Shown here: piece after piece, positions 7,112 to 15,413 of the stretch
How the letters are laid out: the number at the start of each line of letters is the position of its first letter
Position numbering within the stretch: position 1 is the stretch's first letter
NCBI GenBank assembly: GCA_035356975.1
Contig: DAORGW010000016.1
Coordinates: 1 to 20,310, forward strand
Direction: 5' to 3'
Length of the DNA: 20,310 nt
From: STF1-138 sp035356975
GTDB lineage: Bacteria; Patescibacteriota; Patescibacteriia; UBA1558; S5-K13
Made by a program: the position numbers and the translations under genes
The notes under the pieces: generated by a model
The model's input: the letters and a program-made list of their open reading frames with translations, nothing else
Database searches by the model: none
Told to the model about the DNA's origin: nothing

Positions 7112-8977
7112 ATGTTTAAAACAAAATCAATAGAAAAACAATTAAAGCCCAAAGAAGATAAATTAAAAAATGATCCTGTTGATATTCGGGAACAAAAAGA
7201 AATACTTGAGTCAGAAAAAATATATAGAAGAGGAGCTGTTTCAATAAAAGAACTCATTTCCCCATCTGCCTATAGAGTTGAGAGTTCATTTTTAAGATTA
7301 AATGATAAATTTGTAAGTACTGTTTATATAGTAACTTATCCAAGATTTGTTAATATAGGTTGGTTTGCACCCATAATTAATTACTCAATTCCACTTGATG
7401 TTTCAATTTATTATTATCCAGTAGATTCTCCAAAAATTTTAAGAAAATTAAAAACAAAAGTTGGAAACATAGAAGCTCAATTATCACTTGATGCTGAAAA
7501 GGGTAGCCCCCGAGATCCACAATTAGAAACTGCGCTTTCTGACATAGAACAATTACGCGATAATCTAACCCAAGGAGTAGAAAAATTTTTTCAGATGGGT
7601 TTTTATGTAACTGTATATGCGGAAAACCCAGAAGATTTAGATAAAAGACTCGAGACTGTTGAGAATATTTTTGGTTCAAAGTTAATTTTTACAAAAAGAT
7701 CTCTTTTTACATGTAAACAGGGATTTAACACCACGCTGCCAACAGGTAATGATGAGCTGTATATTGTGAATAATATGAATTCATCTCCAGCTTCAGCATC
7801 TTTTCCATTTATTTCATCGGAGCTAACAGGAAATGATGGGATTTTATATGGAATAAATAGGCATAATAATAGTTTGATACTTTTTGACAGATTTTCATTA
7901 CAAAATGCGAATTCTGTTGTTTTTGCGACTTCTGGTGCTGGAAAATCATATGCCATTAAATTAGAAGTGCTTCGTAGTATGATGATGGGAACTGATATTA
8001 TAATTATTGATCCAGAAAAAGAATATGAACATTTATGCGACGCTGTCGGCGGTACGTATATTAATTTATCGCTGAATTCAGAAAGTAAATTAAATCCGTT
8101 TGATCTACCACGAGGACTTACAAAAGAAATGAGAGCTGGAGATATTATAAGAAGTGCAATTATAACTTTAAAGGGTCTCGTAAGATTAATGGTTGGGAAT
8201 TTGACACACCTAGAAGATTCTATAGTAGATAGGGCTCTTATGGAAACATATGCAAAGAAAGACATTACTCCAAATAGTGATATTGATAATATAGAGCCCC
8301 CACTCATGAAGGATTTAGAGGAGGTTTTATTGGGTATACAGGGTGGTGATGATTTAGCTCAAAGAATTAAAAAATATACAGAAGGAACATTTGCGGGATT
8401 ATTTAATAGCCCAACGAATGTAAATATGAGCAATCAATTGGTGGTTTTTAGTGTTAGGGATTTAGAAGATGAACTTCGTCCAATAGCAATTTATACAATC
8501 ATTAATTATATATGGAATACAGTTAGATCTAACATGAAAAAAAGAATATTAATTATTGATGAGGCTTGGTGGTTAATGCAACACGAGGATAGCGCTAAAT
8601 TTATTTTTGCTCTTGTAAAAAGATGTAGAAAATATTATCTAGGCGTAACAACCATTACCCAAGATGTAAATGATTTTTTAGTTTCTCCATATGGACAAGC
8701 AATAGTTACAAATTCAGCACTTCAGTTATTGCTAAAGCAATCTCCTGCTTCCATAGATTTAATTCAGAAAACATTTTTATTAACCCAGGAAGAAAAATAT
8801 CTATTATTACAGGGAAAAGTTGGTCAGGGAATATTTTTTGCTGGAAATAAACATGTTGCAATTCAAATAGAAGCGTCTTATACAGAAGATCAACTTATAA
8901 CCTCCGATCCAAGACAGCTACTCGAAATAGAGGCTGCAAAAAAAGAATTTGAAGAATTAAATAGAAATAAAAATTAA
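7112..8977 (+). CDS. VirB4/TraC-family type IV secretion ATPase
   Basis: A 621-residue motor ATPase that powers assembly or substrate handling at the inner membrane. The N-terminal VirB4 domain covers about 40-240. The RecA-like domain contains Walker A (ATSGAGKS, 272-279), DPEKEYEHL (300-308), Walker B with RILIIDEAWWLM (478-489), and a sensor-like TITQDVNDF (514-522). It has all of the catalytic motifs and a length close to compact VirB4 proteins, so it is probably active. Neighbours supply VirB3-like, VirB8-like and VirB2-like functions. No VirB11 or VirD4 ATPase is in the window, making this the only visible motor. Confidence 0.93.
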   Translation: MFKTKSIEKQLKPKEDKLKNDPVDIREQKEILESEKIYRRGAVSIKELISPSAYRVESSFLRLNDKFVSTVYIVTYPRFVNIGWFAPIINYSIPLDVSIYYYPVDSPKILRKLKTKVGNIEAQLSLDAEKGSPRDPQLETALSDIEQLRDNLTQGVEKFFQMGFYVTVYAENPEDLDKRLETVENIFGSKLIFTKRSLFTCKQGFNTTLPTGNDELYIVNNMNSSPASASFPFISSELTGNDGILYGINRHNNSLILFDRFSLQNANSVVFATSGAGKSYAIKLEVLRSMMMGTDIIIIDPEKEYEHLCDAVGGTYINLSLNSESKLNPFDLPRGLTKEMRAGDIIRSAIITLKGLVRLMVGNLTHLEDSIVDRALMETYAKKDITPNSDIDNIEPPLMKDLEEVLLGIQGGDDLAQRIKKYTEGTFAGLFNSPTNVNMSNQLVVFSVRDLEDELRPIAIYTIINYIWNTVRSNMKKRILIIDEAWWLMQHEDSAKFIFALVKRCRKYYLGVTTITQDVNDFLVSPYGQAIVTNSALQLLLKQSPASIDLIQKTFLLTQEEKYLLLQGKVGQGIFFAGNKHVAIQIEASYTEDQLITSDPRQLLEIEAAKKEFEELNRNKN

Positions 8978-8982
8978 TTTAT

Positions 8983-8997
8983 CTCGCTTAGCGAGGG
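8983..8997 (+). promoter_or_regulatory. Hairpin overlapping a Shine-Dalgarno-like GAGGG
   Basis: CTCGC (8983-8987) and GCGAG (8991-8995) form a perfect 5-bp stem with a 3-base loop. GAGGG (8993-8997), 8 bases before ATG 9006, is the clearest ribosome-binding sequence in the operon, and part of it is in the stem. It could limit translation of the next gene, or be a small dispersed palindrome. Confidence 0.5.
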
Positions 8998-9005
8998 AAA
9001 AATAT

Positions 9006-9566
9006 ATGCAAATAAATAAAAAACTAATTATCATTTTAATTATTTTTATAATAATTTCTTTGATAATATTTGGATTTCTATTTTTTTTAAAAAATAAAAA
9101 ATCAGAAATCCAACAAACACAAAAACAAATTCAGGATCAGTCTAAAGAACCAGGAAATGAAGAATTTAATTCAATAAAATTTGAATCAGAGGCAAAAATA
9201 GAAGAAAGTTCTCAAATTGTAGAAGTATCAAGAAATTTTATAGAGCGTTATGGCTCTTGGTCTAATCAGATAGATAATTTTTATGAATTAATATCCCCCA
9301 TGATAACAGATAGAATGTACAATCAGGCGAACAGTTTTATATCAAAGAATCCAAATTTTACCGATAAAAGTAGTTACTATGGAATAACAACAAAACTTAT
9401 AAATGTAAAAGTTTTAGAATCAAATGATACTTCAGCTACAGTATCTTTACAGTTACAACAAACAGAGTCAAAAAATGGTACAGAAAATACATTTTATAAA
9501 AAAGCAGAGTTATCACTCGTTTTTCAAAATAATAAATGGTTAGTTGATTCTGTAACATGGAAGTAA
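9006..9566 (+). CDS. Single-pass membrane protein with VirB8/NTF2-like periplasmic domain (tentative)
   Basis: A 186-residue protein with a short cytoplasmic start, one strong membrane anchor (about 7-28) and a polar linker. The soluble domain (about 65-186) ends with alternating beta strands: TSATVSLQLQ, KAELSLVFQ, NNKWLVDSVTWK. The closing K-W-L-V-D-S-V pattern is typical of NTF2-like folds, to which VirB8 and related conjugation proteins belong. Topology, size and position just after virB4 agree with a VirB8-like assembly factor. The assignment is structural inference; no diagnostic family motif is seen. Unlike its neighbours it has a possible Shine-Dalgarno, partly in a hairpin. Confidence 0.7.
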   Translation: MQINKKLIIILIIFIIISLIIFGFLFFLKNKKSEIQQTQKQIQDQSKEPGNEEFNSIKFESEAKIEESSQIVEVSRNFIERYGSWSNQIDNFYELISPMITDRMYNQANSFISKNPNFTDKSSYYGITTKLINVKVLESNDTSATVSLQLQQTESKNGTENTFYKKAELSLVFQNNKWLVDSVTWK

Positions 9567-9570
9567 TATT

Positions 9571-10650
9571 ATGGCACAAAGAGCCGTCTCAAACCCATTT
9601 AAAAAAGTAAAAAATTATACAAAGGCAGCCCTTGGTTTAACTTCTGAATTTTTAGAAGAAACAATGTTAACGGATAAAGAAAGAACCGATTCTGCAGTTT
9701 GGAGAAACTTATACGATGAAGAAGAGCATAGTGGAAAAACATTACAAGAATTATCCAATGATGGGAGATCTAGAGATGACGTAACACAACAGTGGGATCA
9801 AAATAGATTTCAAAGATCACTAAGAGACGTAGAGGGTGGGAAAAATATTTCCCTGCCATTTATTCCTAAAAAATCCGAGAAAGAACAAGCAAAAAACAAT
9901 TCATCTTATGTCGGTGATTGGAATAAAAATAAAACTAAAGGTGGTTTGCCCGGGTCCAATAAAAATGAAAATTTATCGCTGAGCAACACCGGAGAATTAA
10001 ATAGAAAACCACAAAATAAAGAAGAAGAATCGGGCGATGGAAATAAAAAAGCAAATTTAGATAACGATGGGCAATTAAAAAATTTGTCTCCAATAGGAGA
10101 AGAAAATAAAAGGAGGAGATTTGCTGAAAGTATGCGTCAAAAAATGAAAGATAGTCAAGCTGGTAAATCCGTAGAAAAAGCTAAAACGAGTATAGTTAAT
10201 AAAGCTATGATTGCAAAAAAGGGCGTAAGACTGGGAACATTTGCTACTTATAAATTTTGTTGGCAGTATTTGATTCCTAGTTGGGGATTAACATGGTTTT
10301 ATCTGGCTTTTCATTTTATAGCTAAATATATGTTTGGATCAATATATTTTTGTCATTTTGTTTCAATAACAAATCCAAGTCTTGCGATAAAACAAATAAC
10401 GGATGGGAAAGATAAAATGGATTTTGGTTCAATGATAGCATTTGTTGTAGTCGGTACTCTTATAATAATCATACTTTTAGCATTATTTATTCCATTCTTT
10501 TTGATAGTTTATATAATCGCGGAACCACTAGACGCAGTATTAACCTTTTTAAAGTTGTTCTGGGGACTTTTAAAAGAGTTGATGTCTTTTGTAAAAGGTA
10601 TACTTGGGGGTGTTGTGAAGCTTTTGGGATGGTTTTTTAAACTTTTTTAA
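9571..10650 (+). CDS. Polytopic membrane protein of the T4SS-like operon, possible VirB6 analogue
   Basis: A 359-residue protein. Residues 1-220 are highly charged and low in complexity, with long Asn/Lys/Glu/Gly-rich stretches (about 100-205) and no signal peptide, so they are probably cytoplasmic. Residues about 226-260 and 287-316 are strongly hydrophobic membrane segments. The C-terminal 40 residues (LDAVLTFLKLFWGLLKELM, then a Gly-rich hydrophobic tail) look like an amphipathic or membrane-inserted hairpin. No family is recognised. Position and topology suggest the inner-membrane channel (VirB6-like), but this is only inference. Four bases separate it from the previous gene. Confidence 0.7.
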   Translation: MAQRAVSNPFKKVKNYTKAALGLTSEFLEETMLTDKERTDSAVWRNLYDEEEHSGKTLQELSNDGRSRDDVTQQWDQNRFQRSLRDVEGGKNISLPFIPKKSEKEQAKNNSSYVGDWNKNKTKGGLPGSNKNENLSLSNTGELNRKPQNKEEESGDGNKKANLDNDGQLKNLSPIGEENKRRRFAESMRQKMKDSQAGKSVEKAKTSIVNKAMIAKKGVRLGTFATYKFCWQYLIPSWGLTWFYLAFHFIAKYMFGSIYFCHFVSITNPSLAIKQITDGKDKMDFGSMIAFVVVGTLIIIILLALFIPFFLIVYIIAEPLDAVLTFLKLFWGLLKELMSFVKGILGGVVKLLGWFFKLF

Positions 10651-10680
10651 GTCAATATTTAATTAAAATAATATTATAAA

Positions 10681-11934
10681 ATGCTAGAAAAAACAAAAAA
10701 AATAATTTCCATAATTTTATTCCTAATTGTAAGTATTGGGCTTGCTTTTTCAATTTATTTTGTATTTTTTGGAAAAAAACAAGAACCAATTCCAACAATA
10801 GTAGAGGAACAACCAATAACAGGAGTAGAATTTCCTATTGCGGGAGAAGGTGGTGCACAAATAGTGGAACCGGGTGGTGGTACAACTGATGAACAAATTG
10901 TTACCACAGAAAAAGAAATTGAAGGGGTTGCTCAGGATGAAATTATTGTTAATTCAAAACAACTTGTTGATAGAAATATTTCTAATGTGAGTGATTATAG
11001 TTCTATAAATGACGGAATTGTTTATTACGATAATTTTAGTCAATCTTTTTATAAAATCACAGAAGAGGGTAAAATTTCTAAATTATCAGATAGAAAATTT
11101 TATTCTGTTAAAAATTCAATTTTTTCCCCTACAAAAAATGAGGCTATTTTAGAATATCCAGATAATACAAAAATGCTATATGATTTTAATAAAGATGAAT
11201 TTATAGCAAAATTTCCTAAAGAAGCACAAGATTTTGCTTTTTCTGATCAAGGAGATAAATTATCTTATAAATGGATAGATTATTATGAAGATCATAACTA
11301 TTTGGTGACATCTAATCCAGACGCAAGTAATTTTAAATTTATTGTGCCAATAGCAGATCAGGCAAAAAATATTCAAAATATATGGAGTCCAGATGGAGAA
11401 GTTATGGCAACATTTAGAAAACAAGAAGATCTGGAAAGACAATATATTTATTTTATCAATGAAAATAATAAAAATTTAAGAGCACTACTTGTTGATGGAT
11501 TTAATTTTCAGGGAATGTGGAATACTAAAGGAGATAAATTATTATATAATGTGACAGAACCAAGAATAGATTATAATCCGGTTTTATGGGTTGCAAATGG
11601 ACAAGGGGATGGTTTAGGATATGGAAAGGCTTCCCTTGGAATAAATACATGGGTAGATAAATGTTCGTTTAGTAATATTGATTCAAATGTTGTCTATTGT
11701 GCTGTACCAGACTCTCTACCAAGAGGATCGGGGATAAATTCTTCTATTGCAAGCAATGCTGTTTATTCAATTTATAAAATAAATATAGGGAATGGAAATC
11801 AAGAACTTATTGCTCAACCAATTGTAAATAATAGTAGAGTCTCAATTGATAAAATATATATAAGCAAAAACGATTCTCAGATTTTTTATGTAGAACAGGG
11901 TAGCGGTTATTTATACAGCATTAATTTAAAATAA
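10681..11934 (+). CDS. Membrane-anchored TolB-like beta-propeller protein
   Basis: A 417-residue protein with an N-terminal signal anchor (about 8-30), a Gly/Pro/Glu-rich extracellular linker (about 35-85) and a beta-propeller (about 95-415). Blade hallmarks are visible: FSPTKNEAILEY, FSDQGDKLSYKW, WSPDGEVMATF, WNTKGDKLLYN. These are the [WF]-S-x-D/K-G-x-x-[IL] turns of TolB/WD40-like repeats. No catalytic residues of a peptidase are seen. Within the operon it is well placed to be an extracytoplasmic protein-protein interaction part of the machine, perhaps replacing missing VirB9/VirB10 components. That role is inference. Confidence 0.78.
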   Translation: MLEKTKKIISIILFLIVSIGLAFSIYFVFFGKKQEPIPTIVEEQPITGVEFPIAGEGGAQIVEPGGGTTDEQIVTTEKEIEGVAQDEIIVNSKQLVDRNISNVSDYSSINDGIVYYDNFSQSFYKITEEGKISKLSDRKFYSVKNSIFSPTKNEAILEYPDNTKMLYDFNKDEFIAKFPKEAQDFAFSDQGDKLSYKWIDYYEDHNYLVTSNPDASNFKFIVPIADQAKNIQNIWSPDGEVMATFRKQEDLERQYIYFINENNKNLRALLVDGFNFQGMWNTKGDKLLYNVTEPRIDYNPVLWVANGQGDGLGYGKASLGINTWVDKCSFSNIDSNVVYCAVPDSLPRGSGINSSIASNAVYSIYKINIGNGNQELIAQPIVNNSRVSIDKIYISKNDSQIFYVEQGSGYLYSINLK

Positions 11935-11962
11935 ATTTTAAAATATTTAAATTTTAACAAAA

Positions 11963-12625
11963 ATGACAAAACATGAGAAAATTCTCCCTATACTAGCAAT
12001 AATTTTAATTATAATTGGATTAAGTTTTTTATTTTATAATTTTTTTAATTTTTATAAGATTATAAAAATTAAAAATGAAAAACAGGTTTTAGAAAGCGAA
12101 ACTAATGAAAAATATGAAATATCATCTTTTGTAAATGACCCAATAAAAGGTAAAAGAAATGCTCAGATTAGTATTTTTTTATTTGCAGACTATGAAACGA
12201 GGGGGACAAAAGATGCTTTAGTAATTATAGATGAAATTTTAAAAAAATATCCAGAGAGTGTAAATTTAGTTTGGAAAGATTTTCCTTTATCTACTAATAT
12301 TTTTTCAAATAGCTCAGCTTTGGCTGCTAGGTGCGCTTTAGAGCAAAATAAATTTTGGGAATATAATAATGAATTATTAAATATAACAGAAAATTTTTCT
12401 CTTGATGTGTATAGGGGTATCGCAGAAAAATTAAAATTAGATTCAACTAAATTTTTAAATTGTTATAATTCAAAAAAATATATACAAGATATTAATACTA
12501 ATTTAGTAGAGGCATATGTTTTAAAGATAAAAGAAATTCCAAGTATTTTTATAAATCAACAGAAATTTGAAGGAGCGATAACTCAAGAAAATTTAGAAAA
12601 CATAATCCAATCAATGATTAAATAA
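11963..12625 (+). CDS. Anchored DsbA-like thioredoxin-fold protein lacking the CXXC motif
   Basis: A 220-residue protein with a membrane anchor (about 9-29). The DsbA/BdbD-type domain opens with NDPIKGKRNAQISIFLFADY (58-77), matching the usual G-x3-A-x-[VI]-x-[IL]-x-x-F-x-D-[FY] entry. Where the family has C-P-Y-C the sequence is ETRGTKDA (78-85), so both active-site cysteines are missing. Retained fold markers are ALAARCALEQNKFWEYNNEL (119-138), C167 in FLNCYNSK, and the cis-proline P193 in EIPSIFI. It cannot be a classical disulfide oxidase; a chaperone or structural role is inferred. It directly precedes a cysteine-rich secreted protein. Confidence 0.82.
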   Translation: MTKHEKILPILAIILIIIGLSFLFYNFFNFYKIIKIKNEKQVLESETNEKYEISSFVNDPIKGKRNAQISIFLFADYETRGTKDALVIIDEILKKYPESVNLVWKDFPLSTNIFSNSSALAARCALEQNKFWEYNNELLNITENFSLDVYRGIAEKLKLDSTKFLNCYNSKKYIQDINTNLVEAYVLKIKEIPSIFINQQKFEGAITQENLENIIQSMIK

Positions 12626-12627
12626 AA

Positions 12628-13995
12628 ATGATCAGCAAAAAAAAACAATTATTTATTTTTAATTTAATATTTATATTATTTTTTTTATATAGTTCAACTA
12701 TATCAGCATTTGCCCAGACTCAAACTTATACAATTACAATAAATTGTTCTGGTTTAGAACCAATTATATTGTCTTCAGAGGGAACTGAAAGCGGTTTTGA
12801 TCAATTGTCAAATAATGTGCAAATTGATTTATTAAAGTGGCTTAAAGAAGGAGTTACAGAAGGGGAGTTTCTAGATGAAACACATCGAAATTTAATATTA
12901 TTAATGTTAAAAGACAAATATGAATTATCCTGTACCATACCAAATAATCAGACTAATATAATAGGAGGTGTAGACGAGACCCCCGCAAAATCTACTCCAC
13001 TTAAATTTACGCCAGAAGTTGGTATTCCTGGATTTATAGGAGAAAAAGATGTAGAAGACGGATTTTTATTGGGAAATTTTCTTGTTGCTTTGTATAAATA
13101 TTTAATTAGTTTATCTGGGGCAGTTGTTGTAATAATATTAATCTTAGGTGGTTCTGAGTGGGTTTTTGCTGGGGGAGATAGGGGAAAAATTTCAAAAGCA
13201 AAAGAAAGAATAAAAAACGCTTTTATAGGCATGACACTTGTTTCATGTTCATATTTAATTTTATATACAATAAATCCAGCAATGTTAAATATTGTACCTA
13301 TAAAGGTTGGTTATATTGAACCAATTTTGGTTGAGGATACTACAGTAGATATGGGTAGTATGTCCGTTGTTCCTGATGGATATTCATCTGCCGTTGCAAC
13401 ATCAAATGGTATTTGCCCAGCATTTATAACTCTCGATTTGCATGGTAGTGGTAGAAGTAATTCTGGTACAGATAAGTGTCCAGATATGGGAGTTGTGCCA
13501 GGTACATCTTGTCAGGGATCAGAAATAATAGCTATAGCTAGTAAATATATAGGTTGTAAAAATGGTCCTTGTCATTGTGCCTGTTTTGCAAGTAGCGTAT
13601 TAAGGGCAGCTGGATGTGGCCTTCCAAAAACTGTAACCACGGCTTGGTGTAGAAATGCAGCTGGGGGTAAACCAGAGTGGCAAAATTGTACTCCATCTTT
13701 CAATTTAGGTCTTATGAATATGCTACTGAAGCTTGGTTGGAAAATCTATCCCGTTGGTAGTATACAAGCAGAAGCAGGAGATATTGTTATGGATAAAGGT
13801 CATGTTGAAATTGTTTATGATTCATCTGGAAGATCTATAGGTTCAGCCGGTCGTAATTACAGGAACGCCACTGGTGGTTATTGGCATTGGGGAGCAAAAA
13901 ATTATGCCGGATGTAGTAGTATGCATGGAATTGGCGTTGGTTCTTCAAATTGGGACGAGACTCCAAAAGTTATTATGCGCAATCCAAAAAATTGA
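12628..13995 (+). CDS. Secreted VirB2-like pilin fused to an NlpC/P60-type peptidoglycan hydrolase
   Basis: 455 residues. A signal peptide (1-29, cleavage after AFA) precedes a small two-Cys N-terminal region (30-140). A two-helix VirB2/TrbC-like segment (about 148-222) shows the Patescibacteria pilin pattern: GG-x-EW, GKISKAKERIKNAFIG, SYLILYTINPAML. The C-terminal domain (about 295-450) looks like an NlpC/P60 or CHAP cysteine peptidase: CHCACFASSVLRAAG (315-329), with C317 the likely nucleophile, and AGDIVMDKGHVEIVY (383-397) with H392 as the catalytic histidine. Eleven cysteines lie beyond residue 260. It would combine the pilus-subunit and VirB1-like wall-opening roles in one polypeptide. 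It is the last gene of the operon and ends in the only TGA stop noted; two bases separate it from the previous gene. CHAP versus NlpC/P60 is unresolved. Confidence 0.8.
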   Translation: MISKKKQLFIFNLIFILFFLYSSTISAFAQTQTYTITINCSGLEPIILSSEGTESGFDQLSNNVQIDLLKWLKEGVTEGEFLDETHRNLILLMLKDKYELSCTIPNNQTNIIGGVDETPAKSTPLKFTPEVGIPGFIGEKDVEDGFLLGNFLVALYKYLISLSGAVVVIILILGGSEWVFAGGDRGKISKAKERIKNAFIGMTLVSCSYLILYTINPAMLNIVPIKVGYIEPILVEDTTVDMGSMSVVPDGYSSAVATSNGICPAFITLDLHGSGRSNSGTDKCPDMGVVPGTSCQGSEIIAIASKYIGCKNGPCHCACFASSVLRAAGCGLPKTVTTAWCRNAAGGKPEWQNCTPSFNLGLMNMLLKLGWKIYPVGSIQAEAGDIVMDKGHVEIVYDSSGRSIGSAGRNYRNATGGYWHWGAKNYAGCSSMHGIGVGSSNWDETPKVIMRNPKN

Positions 13996-14051
13996 ATTAA
14001 TTAATTAAATTAGGATTTACTCATTTAATTTAGTAATAATTGTGTATTCAG

Positions 14052-15389
14052 ATGAAAATAGTCTATTCATGTTCAAAATGTGGAGCACAATTTCCAAAAT
14101 GGAATGGAAAGTGTCTTGATTGTGGTGCTTGGGGAACACTAGACAAAGAAACTTTTATAGAAGATGAAAGAAAAAGTAAAACTGAAGATTTAAAAGATGT
14201 AAAAGTTGATTTTATAGATTTATCAAAAATAAAAAATGAAGAATTTAAAAAAATAAAAACAGGATTAATTTATTTTGATAAAGTTATCGGCGGGGGACTT
14301 GTTTCATCGTCATTAATTCTACTTGGTGGAGAACCAGGAATCGGAAAATCAACCATAATTTCTCAGATTATAAATAAAAATTTAAATACTCTTTATGTTT
14401 CAGGAGAAGAAAATGCAAATTCAGTGAAATCCCGCTTTGATAGATTAGAAATAGACATTAAATCAGTAAAATTTTTAGCAGAAAACAACATTGAAACAAT
14501 TTTAGCTGGGGTTATAAAAATTAAACCAGATTTTTTAATTATTGATTCAATTCAGACACTTTATACTGCTGAAGTTGAAGGTGATCCAGGTGGGGTTGCA
14601 CAGGTGCGCGCTTGTACAGTAAAAATTATGGAGCTTTCTAGAAAATTTAATATTGCAACTCTTATTGTTAGTCATGTAAATAAGTCAGGGGACTTAGCTG
14701 GGCCTAAGACAATGGAACATTTAGTCGATTGTGTTTTAAATCTTGAGGGCGATAGATTACATAGATTTAGAATTTTAAAATGTATTAAAAATAGATTTGG
14801 TTCAACTGATGAGGCAGCAATACTCGAGATGACAAAATCAGGATTTAAAGAAGTAATAAATCCATCAAAAATTTATTTATCATCGCTTAGTCCGGATAAT
14901 AGTGGCACTGCAATCACTTCTATTATAGAAGGAAATCAAGTTTTGATGTTAGAACTTCAAGCATTAGTTTCAAAAACTAATTTTGGTTATCCAAAGCGTA
15001 CAGCAAGTGGCTATGATCAAAAAAGATTAGAATTACTTATTGCAGTACTTCAATCAAAATTAGATTTGAAATTAAATATGTATGATGTTTATATAAATTT
15101 AACTGGAGGATTCAAGGTTTCTGACCGTGCGCTTGATTTAGCAGTTGCAATGGCAATTTACTCATCTTATGAAAATAAAAAAATAATAAATAGTTCAGTA
15201 TTTTTTGGTGAAGTTGGGCTTAGTGGAGAAATAAGACAAATTCCAAAAACAAAAGAAAGAATAAAAGAAGCGGTAAATTTAGGGTTTAAAAATATAGTTA
15301 TTCCAAGTTTTGAAAAACAAATTGAAGTAAAAGGAGTAAATTTAAATTGTATAAAAGATATAAAAGAACTTAAACAATTTTTAGTTTAA
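14052..15389 (+). CDS. radA: DNA repair protein RadA (Sms)
   Basis: RadA is a RecA-like, DnaB-like helicase that processes recombination intermediates. Seen in about 445 residues: an N-terminal zinc finger C7-x2-C10 and C21-x2-C24 with PKWNGKCLDCGAWGTL; Walker A GEPGIGKS (93-100); Walker B FLIIDSIQ (161-168); the RadA signature KNRFGSTDE (246-254); and a C-terminal Lon-like domain with FFGEVGLSGEIRQIP. The frame can be opened at TTG 14040, but ATG 14052 gives the standard RadA beginning. No clear terminator lies between the upstream operon and radA, and a strong promoter is not visible, so read-through is possible. Confidence 0.96.
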   Translation: MKIVYSCSKCGAQFPKWNGKCLDCGAWGTLDKETFIEDERKSKTEDLKDVKVDFIDLSKIKNEEFKKIKTGLIYFDKVIGGGLVSSSLILLGGEPGIGKSTIISQIINKNLNTLYVSGEENANSVKSRFDRLEIDIKSVKFLAENNIETILAGVIKIKPDFLIIDSIQTLYTAEVEGDPGGVAQVRACTVKIMELSRKFNIATLIVSHVNKSGDLAGPKTMEHLVDCVLNLEGDRLHRFRILKCIKNRFGSTDEAAILEMTKSGFKEVINPSKIYLSSLSPDNSGTAITSIIEGNQVLMLELQALVSKTNFGYPKRTASGYDQKRLELLIAVLQSKLDLKLNMYDVYINLTGGFKVSDRALDLAVAMAIYSSYENKKIINSSVFFGEVGLSGEIRQIPKTKERIKEAVNLGFKNIVIPSFEKQIEVKGVNLNCIKDIKELKQFLV

Positions 15390-15413
15390 TATTTTTCATT
15401 TCAAAATAATTTT

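Noticed and set aside
7603..8307. 234-residue minus-strand frame opposite virB4
   Set aside because: Shadow of the well-supported VirB4 frame, no recognisable domain.
14040..14051. TTG start for radA
   Set aside because: ATG 14052 gives the standard RadA beginning just before the zinc finger; the four extra codons have no support.
13996..14051. Possible terminator after the T4SS-like operon (TAAATTA / TAATTTA)
   Set aside because: The stem is only A/T pairs with a 13-base loop and no T-run; I do not call it.
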